Origin: Solirubrobacterales bacterium
GTDB lineage: Bacteria; Actinomycetota; Thermoleophilia; Solirubrobacterales; Solirubrobacteraceae
Direction of reading: 5' to 3'
NCBI GenBank assembly: GCA_013696535.1
Contig: JACCYI010000099.1
Span: 1 to 6,156, forward strand
DNA length: 6,156 nt
Both the position numbers and the translations under genes were made by a program. Positions 4,264 to 6,156 of this stretch are shown here, in pieces. Every line of letters starts with the position of its first letter. Within the stretch, counting starts at the first letter, position 1. Under the pieces are notes generated by a model, which did no database searches, had not been told where the DNA came from, and saw only the letters and a list, made by a program, of their open reading frames with translations.

Positions 4264-6156
4264 TTGGCAAGATCACGGCTCCTGTGGGGTGTTTCGCTGC
4301 TGGCGGGGGTTGCGTTTTATTCGGGCAGCCCCGCTCTTGCCTCTTCGATGGAGGGTCCCGAGTTGCTGCCTCAGGGAACCGTCCGGGCACCGTTCGTCGA
4401 TGATGCGCCAGTTGGCGACGCGCGGACGGGCAGCGCGCGTTCGGATCAGCACGGCGGTGCCGAGGGGCACTTGCTTCCGGTACAGCGCAACGTGAAGCTG
4501 GTCAGCAAGTTGTCACCGACCGATCCGTTCGGCGGCATCCTCGAGGGTCAGATCGCCGATTTGGCCGTGTTCGGCGGCTGGGCCTACCTGAACTCGTGGA
4601 AGGACCCGGACTGCAAGCGTGGCGGCGTCTATGTCGTGGACATCCGTAAGCCAAGGAAGCCGCGCCAGGCGACGTTCATCCCGGCGCTCGCAGGCAACTA
4701 CCACGGCGAAGGCGCGCAGGTCGTCAATGCCAAGACTGAATTCTTCGACGGTGATCTCCTCGCCGTCAACAACGAGTACTGCGCCGACGTCGACCGAGGT
4801 GGTGGTTTCGACCTCTACGACGTGAGCAATCCGAAGAAGCCCAAGACGCTCGTACAGGGGTTCGGTGACTACGGGGATGAGGGCACGCTGACCGGGGACA
4901 CCACCGCCGCCCACGACTCGCACAATGTTTTCGTGTGGCAGGACGACAAGAAGCTCTATGCCGCATCGGTCGACAATGCCGAGCAGCACGACGTCGACTT
5001 CTTCGACATCACCAATCCGCGTGCGCCCAAGCCGATCGCCGAGTACGACCTCGACGAGATGTTCCCGCAGATCGTCGATCAGTCGGCGTTCGGCGACAAC
5101 ATCTTCAATCACGACGACGTCGTGAAGAAGGTCGACGGCAAGTGGACGATGCTCGCCTCCTATTGGGATGGGGGCTACGTCAAGCTTGACGTCAGCAACC
5201 CGGCGGACATCAAGTACCTCGGCGACACGTCGTTCGATGGTGCGGACCCTCTGACCGGACTTAAGCCGCCGGAAGGCAACGCGCACCAGGTCGAGTTCTC
5301 AGGCGACGACCAGTATCTGCTTGCAGCTGATGAGGACTTCTCGCCGTTCAGGGCACAAGTCTCCGTCGCCGGAGGTGAGGCGATCAACGGGGCCGAGGCA
5401 ACCGACACCACGACGCGGATAGCCGATCTCCCTGGCGGGCAGCTCGGACCGTCAACGACGTTCGTAGGCCAGGCCTGCACGTTGACCGGTGGCGACACAG
5501 TCCCGGCGGCCCCGGCAGACGACGCTGACCCGAACACCGAGGACATCGCCGTGATCGTGCGCGGCACGTGTTCCTTCGAGGAGAAGGTCAACGCCGTCAA
5601 GGCGCAGGGCTGGGACGGCTGGATCGTCTACAACAACGCCGACCGCCCCGATGGCGACCCACTGTTGACCAACGGCGTTGTCGTGAGCGGCAGCGATCTT
5701 CCCGGCGTGTTCATTCGCCGGCAGGACGCCCTGCGGGGCCTGTTCGGCATCACGAGCGGAACAGACCCCGCCATCGGCACCAAGGGCAAGGACGTCACGG
5801 TCGCGACGGTGTTCGACGGTTGGGGCTATGCGCACCTCTATCGCAACGAGAATGGCAAGATGCGTGAAGTCGATTCCTACGCGATCCCGGAGGCGCTTGA
5901 CCGTCGCTTCGCGAGCGGGTTCGGTGACCTCTCGATCCACGAGTTCGCGGCCGATCCAAACGAGCGGCTCGCATACAGCTCGTACTACTCGGGCGGCCTG
6001 CGGGTGTTCTCATTCGGCGAGCAGGGCCTAAAGGAAGCCGGCGCCTTCATCGACGAAGGCGGCAGCAACTTCTGGGGCGTCGAATTCGCACACATAGCCG
6101 GGAAGGACTACATCGCGACATCTGACCGCGACTACGGTCTGTACCTGTTCCGGTAC
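4264..6156 (+). CDS. Secreted LVIVD-repeat beta-propeller protein with inserted PA domain (3' end outside window)
   Basis: The frame is open for 631 codons to the window edge. Residues 1-26 are a signal peptide: Arg3 and Arg5, a hydrophobic core LLWGVSLLAGVAF, and a likely cut after ALA (24-26). Four LVIVD-type repeats follow: VYVVDIRKP (122-130), FDLYDVSNP (182-190), VDFFDITNP (244-252) and YVKLDVSNP (305-313). The linking strands carry regularly placed histidines: 147, 217/220, 283 and 341. After the blade QYLLAADEDF the fold is interrupted by a protease-associated domain (about 380-480) with the core VIVRGTCSFEEKV (430-442), AVKAQGWDGWIVYNN, and a possible disulfide Cys405-Cys436. Propeller-like repeats resume at WGYAHLY (520) with GGLRVF (577-582) and YGLYLF near the end. 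Most likely it is exported and acts as a binding or scaffold protein; no protease or other catalytic motif is visible. Its substrate is unknown. The start is TTG 4264; GTG 4255 and ATG 4207 are alternatives. Confidence 0.85.
   Translation, partial: MARSRLLWGVSLLAGVAFYSGSPALASSMEGPELLPQGTVRAPFVDDAPVGDARTGSARSDQHGGAEGHLLPVQRNVKLVSKLSPTDPFGGILEGQIADLAVFGGWAYLNSWKDPDCKRGGVYVVDIRKPRKPRQATFIPALAGNYHGEGAQVVNAKTEFFDGDLLAVNNEYCADVDRGGGFDLYDVSNPKKPKTLVQGFGDYGDEGTLTGDTTAAHDSHNVFVWQDDKKLYAASVDNAEQHDVDFFDITNPRAPKPIAEYDLDEMFPQIVDQSAFGDNIFNHDDVVKKVDGKWTMLASYWDGGYVKLDVSNPADIKYLGDTSFDGADPLTGLKPPEGNAHQVEFSGDDQYLLAADEDFSPFRAQVSVAGGEAINGAEATDTTTRIADLPGGQLGPSTTFVGQACTLTGGDTVPAAPADDADPNTEDIAVIVRGTCSFEEKVNAVKAQGWDGWIVYNNADRPDGDPLLTNGVVVSGSDLPGVFIRRQDALRGLFGITSGTDPAIGTKGKDVTVATVFDGWGYAHLYRNENGKMREVDSYAIPEALDRRFASGFGDLSIHEFAADPNERLAYSSYYSGGLRVFSFGEQGLKEAGAFIDEGGSNFWGVEFAHIAGKDYIATSDRDYGLYLFRY

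Noticed and set aside
4513..5286. 257-codon minus-strand frame rich in Val, Asp and Glu
   Set aside because: It lies wholly opposite the secreted-protein gene and reflects the complement of its Asp-rich codons. The plus strand has the signal peptide and domain motifs.
1..6156. CRISPR array, toxin-antitoxin pair, or known defence module
   Set aside because: No regularly spaced repeats with unique spacers and no nuclease, ATPase or toxin motifs were found. The only tandem repeats are the two short pairs near the attachment site.

Overview
The window is GC-rich throughout. It uses GTG and TTG starts, has a 4-bp stop/start overlap between genes, and contains a tRNA remnant with no encoded CCA. 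IclR-type, NmrA-type and LVIVD-repeat proteins together suggest a high-GC actinobacterial genome, perhaps Thermoleophilia/Solirubrobacterales. That placement is inference; nothing here fixes the taxon.

Left part (1-1975): accessory DNA ending in an integration module. First comes the 3' end of an IclR-family regulator (effector domain only, cut by the window edge). A 77-residue winged-helix protein overlaps it by 4 bp. A complete tyrosine recombinase (665-1897) follows and reads straight into a 45-bp fragment of a tRNA-His gene, from the anticodon loop to the discriminator base (1931-1975). This is the classic layout of an integrative element that inserted into the 3' end of tRNA-His. The strand of the fragment puts the element on the left and the old chromosome on the right. 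Short GGTCCA-type direct repeats lie on both sides of the fragment and may be recombinase arm sites. That is unexpected for a simple chromosome junction.

Middle part (1976-4246): decayed DNA. It holds an unrecognised plus-strand reading frame that needs a frame change near 2322. On the minus strand is a broken two-gene unit: the tail of an alpha/beta hydrolase with an in-frame stop, overlapping by ATGA an NmrA-like NAD(P)-binding reductase with two compensating frame changes near 2760 and 2605. About 600 bp after that (3647-4246) holds no convincing gene, only a perfect hairpin at 4029-4046.

Right part (4264-6156): the largest gene, open to the window end. It encodes a secreted protein with a signal peptide, four clear LVIVD-type beta-propeller repeats, an inserted protease-associated (PA) domain, then further propeller repeats. 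The open frame is interrupted only by the window edge. No neighbour visible here explains its substrate.

The only genes that clearly act together are the recombinase and its attachment site, and, before decay, the hydrolase/reductase pair. I see no convincing new defence or toxin system. The points most worth checking are the repeat-flanked tRNA-His attachment site and the propeller protein with an inserted PA domain.
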